A DNA stretch of 7,089 bases from contig JAIUMT010000157.1 in assembly GCA_022565415.1 (NCBI GenBank), positions 1 through 7,089 on the forward strand, read 5' to 3'. Both the position numbers and the translations under genes were made by a program. Below, piece after piece: positions 5,876-7,089 of this stretch. The DNA is from Balneolales bacterium. GTDB taxonomy: Bacteria > Bacteroidota > Rhodothermia > Balneolales > HLUCCA01. A model generated the notes under the pieces. That model ran no database searches. It was given only the letters and a program-made list of their open reading frames with translations, and had not been told where the DNA came from. Within the stretch, counting starts at the first letter, position 1. Every line of letters starts with the position of its first letter.

Positions 5876-7089
5876 ATGAAACAAATCATACTATCAACGC
5901 TGATGGTGGCGCTGCTATTAGGCTGTGCTTCCACCCAGGACGTTCCCGAGAAAATGTCGGATGAATCGATATTTGCCCTTCCGGTTCCCGAAACGGAGCG
6001 CGAATTTCGTGCCGTCTGGATTGCAACCGTGGCCAACATAGACTGGCCATCAACGCCCGGACTCACCACGGAGCGGCAAAAAGCCGAGCTCAGAGCACAA
6101 CTCGACCGATCAAAAGCACTGGGATTAAACGCAGTCGTGTTTCAGGTTCGTCCTGCGACCGACGCCATTTATCAGTCCGATATCGAGCCTTGGAGCGAGT
6201 ATTTAACCGGAAAGCAGGGGGTAGGCCCCGATCCGATGTACGATCCGCTCGCCTTTGTTATTGAAGAAGCGCACAAACGCGGACTCGAACTCCATGCCTG
6301 GTTTAATCCGTTTCGGAGTCGCCATTCATCTGGCTCGCACGAGCTTTCCGACCAACACATCCAAAACCATAAACCGCACCTTGTACGCGATTATGGCCTG
6401 CATTTGTGGTTGGATCCGGGCGAACCCGAGTCCCGCGACTATTCGGTGCGTGTGATGCTGGATGTGGTAAAGCGGTACAATGTGGATGGAATTCACATCG
6501 ACGATTATTTCTATCCGTACAAAGAGCGCGATGCCGACGGGGAGTTGATCGATTTTCCGGATGAGGACTCATATAACCGCTATGTAGCTGAATTTGGCGA
6601 GATTGAACGCAACGACTGGAGACGGCAGAATGTGGATATGTTCGTGGAGCAACTCTATAAAGAGCTGCGCGAATTAGACGATGAAGTTCGATTTGGGATT
6701 AGTCCGTTTGGCATTTGGCGTCCGGGTTATCCCGAAGGAATCGAAGGATTTGATGCCTATGAAGAAATCTATGCCGATGCGTTGTTGTGGCTACAAAACG
6801 GATGGCTCGATTATTTCACCCCTCAATTGTACTGGCCTATAGAGCAGGAAGCGCAAAGTTATTCGCGATTGCTGAACTGGTGGCATGAAATGAATGCGTA
6901 CGATCGTCATCTGTGGCCTGGTAACTTTACAAGCCGCGTAGGCGACCGGTGGCCTGCACAGGAAGTCATCGACCAGATTGGTTTAACCCGTGCCCAACCC
7001 GGTGCGACTGGCAACGTGCATTTCAGCATGAGGGCGTTTATGCGCGACCCCGACAATCTGAACGAGCGTCTGATGGAGGATGTGTATCA
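5876..7089 (+). CDS. GHL10/DUF187-family glycoside hydrolase lipoprotein, 5' part (runs off window)
   Basis: The frame is open from ATG 5876 to the window end: 404 codons plus two bases, no stop reached. The N-terminus MKQIILSTLMVALLLGC is a lipoprotein signal peptide with lipobox LLGC and lipid-anchor Cys17. The glycosyl hydrolase-like-10 TIM barrel starts at about residue 43 with EFRAVWIATVANIDWPSTPG (43-62), the family hallmark. Then come NAVVFQVRPATDAIY (85-99), ELHAWFNPFR (138-147), VDGIHIDDYFYPY (203-215) whose Asp pair is a likely active-site element, RFGISPFGIWRPG (272-284), and DYFTPQLYWPIE (312-323). Relatives include E. coli DigH (YddW), a lipoprotein that cleaves peptide-free peptidoglycan strands, and B. 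subtilis YngK. Bacteroidota often carry such genes near SusCD pairs. The exact substrate here is unknown. It starts 39 bases after the terminator tract, with no clear promoter or Shine-Dalgarno sequence, so expression may depend on read-through or an unrecognised promoter. Confidence 0.9.
   Translation, partial: MKQIILSTLMVALLLGCASTQDVPEKMSDESIFALPVPETEREFRAVWIATVANIDWPSTPGLTTERQKAELRAQLDRSKALGLNAVVFQVRPATDAIYQSDIEPWSEYLTGKQGVGPDPMYDPLAFVIEEAHKRGLELHAWFNPFRSRHSSGSHELSDQHIQNHKPHLVRDYGLHLWLDPGEPESRDYSVRVMLDVVKRYNVDGIHIDDYFYPYKERDADGELIDFPDEDSYNRYVAEFGEIERNDWRRQNVDMFVEQLYKELRELDDEVRFGISPFGIWRPGYPEGIEGFDAYEEIYADALLWLQNGWLDYFTPQLYWPIEQEAQSYSRLLNWWHEMNAYDRHLWPGNFTSRVGDRWPAQEVIDQIGLTRAQPGATGNVHFSMRAFMRDPDNLNERLMEDVY

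Noticed and set aside
5776..5964. 62-residue plus-strand frame across the terminator and the start of the hydrolase gene
   Set aside because: It spans a strong terminator and overlaps, in another frame, the signal peptide of the hydrolase lipoprotein. No recognisable product.
6172..6572. Short frames on both strands inside the hydrolase region
   Set aside because: All overlap the continuous 404-codon hydrolase frame, which has clear family motifs throughout.

Overview
The window holds four protein-coding loci, all on the plus strand. They fit a Bacteroidota-type bacterium, perhaps one of the marine Balneola/Rhodothermus-like lineages, though that placement is only an impression. The reasons are a SusC/SusD outer-membrane nutrient uptake pair, a family-10-like (GHL10/DUF187) glycoside hydrolase lipoprotein directly behind it, start codons mostly without a Shine-Dalgarno sequence, and a middling base composition.

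Layout. (1) 138-1040 is an amidinotransferase-fold enzyme of the dimethylarginine dimethylaminohydrolase/arginine deiminase superfamily with its Glu/Asp, His and Cys active-site residues in place. (2) 1041-1486 is a 446-base intergenic stretch without a convincing gene. It carries a 14-bp interrupted hairpin (1065-1105), two overlapping and mutually exclusive hairpins (1167-1200), and a near-palindrome with the look of a LacI-family operator (1327-1340). (3) 1487-4435 is a TonB-dependent SusC-type transporter whose reading frame is intact from signal peptide to C-terminal Phe except for one in-frame TAA at 3503-3505, just before the conserved FGNPDLKPE motif. As sequenced it is two fragments, 1487-3505 and 3506-4435. 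(4) 4450-5769 is the partner SusD/RagB lipoprotein, 14 bases behind susC and with the only strong Shine-Dalgarno sequence seen in the window. (5) 5788-5836 is a clear intrinsic terminator. (6) 5876-7089 is the N-terminal 404 residues of a GHL10-family glycoside hydrolase lipoprotein that runs off the window end.

How they work together. SusC (TonB-driven channel) and SusD (surface ligand-binding lid) would import an oligosaccharide or related nutrient, and the hydrolase lipoprotein would trim glycan at the envelope. GHL10 proteins include E. coli DigH (YddW), which cuts peptide-free peptidoglycan strands, so a role in muropeptide or cell-wall sugar scavenging is a reasonable but unproven guess. 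The amidinotransferase is probably a separate transcription unit. I see no mobile element, CRISPR array, tRNA or rRNA, and nothing that amounts to a new defence or mobile system. The most notable observation is the single nonsense codon in an otherwise complete susC.
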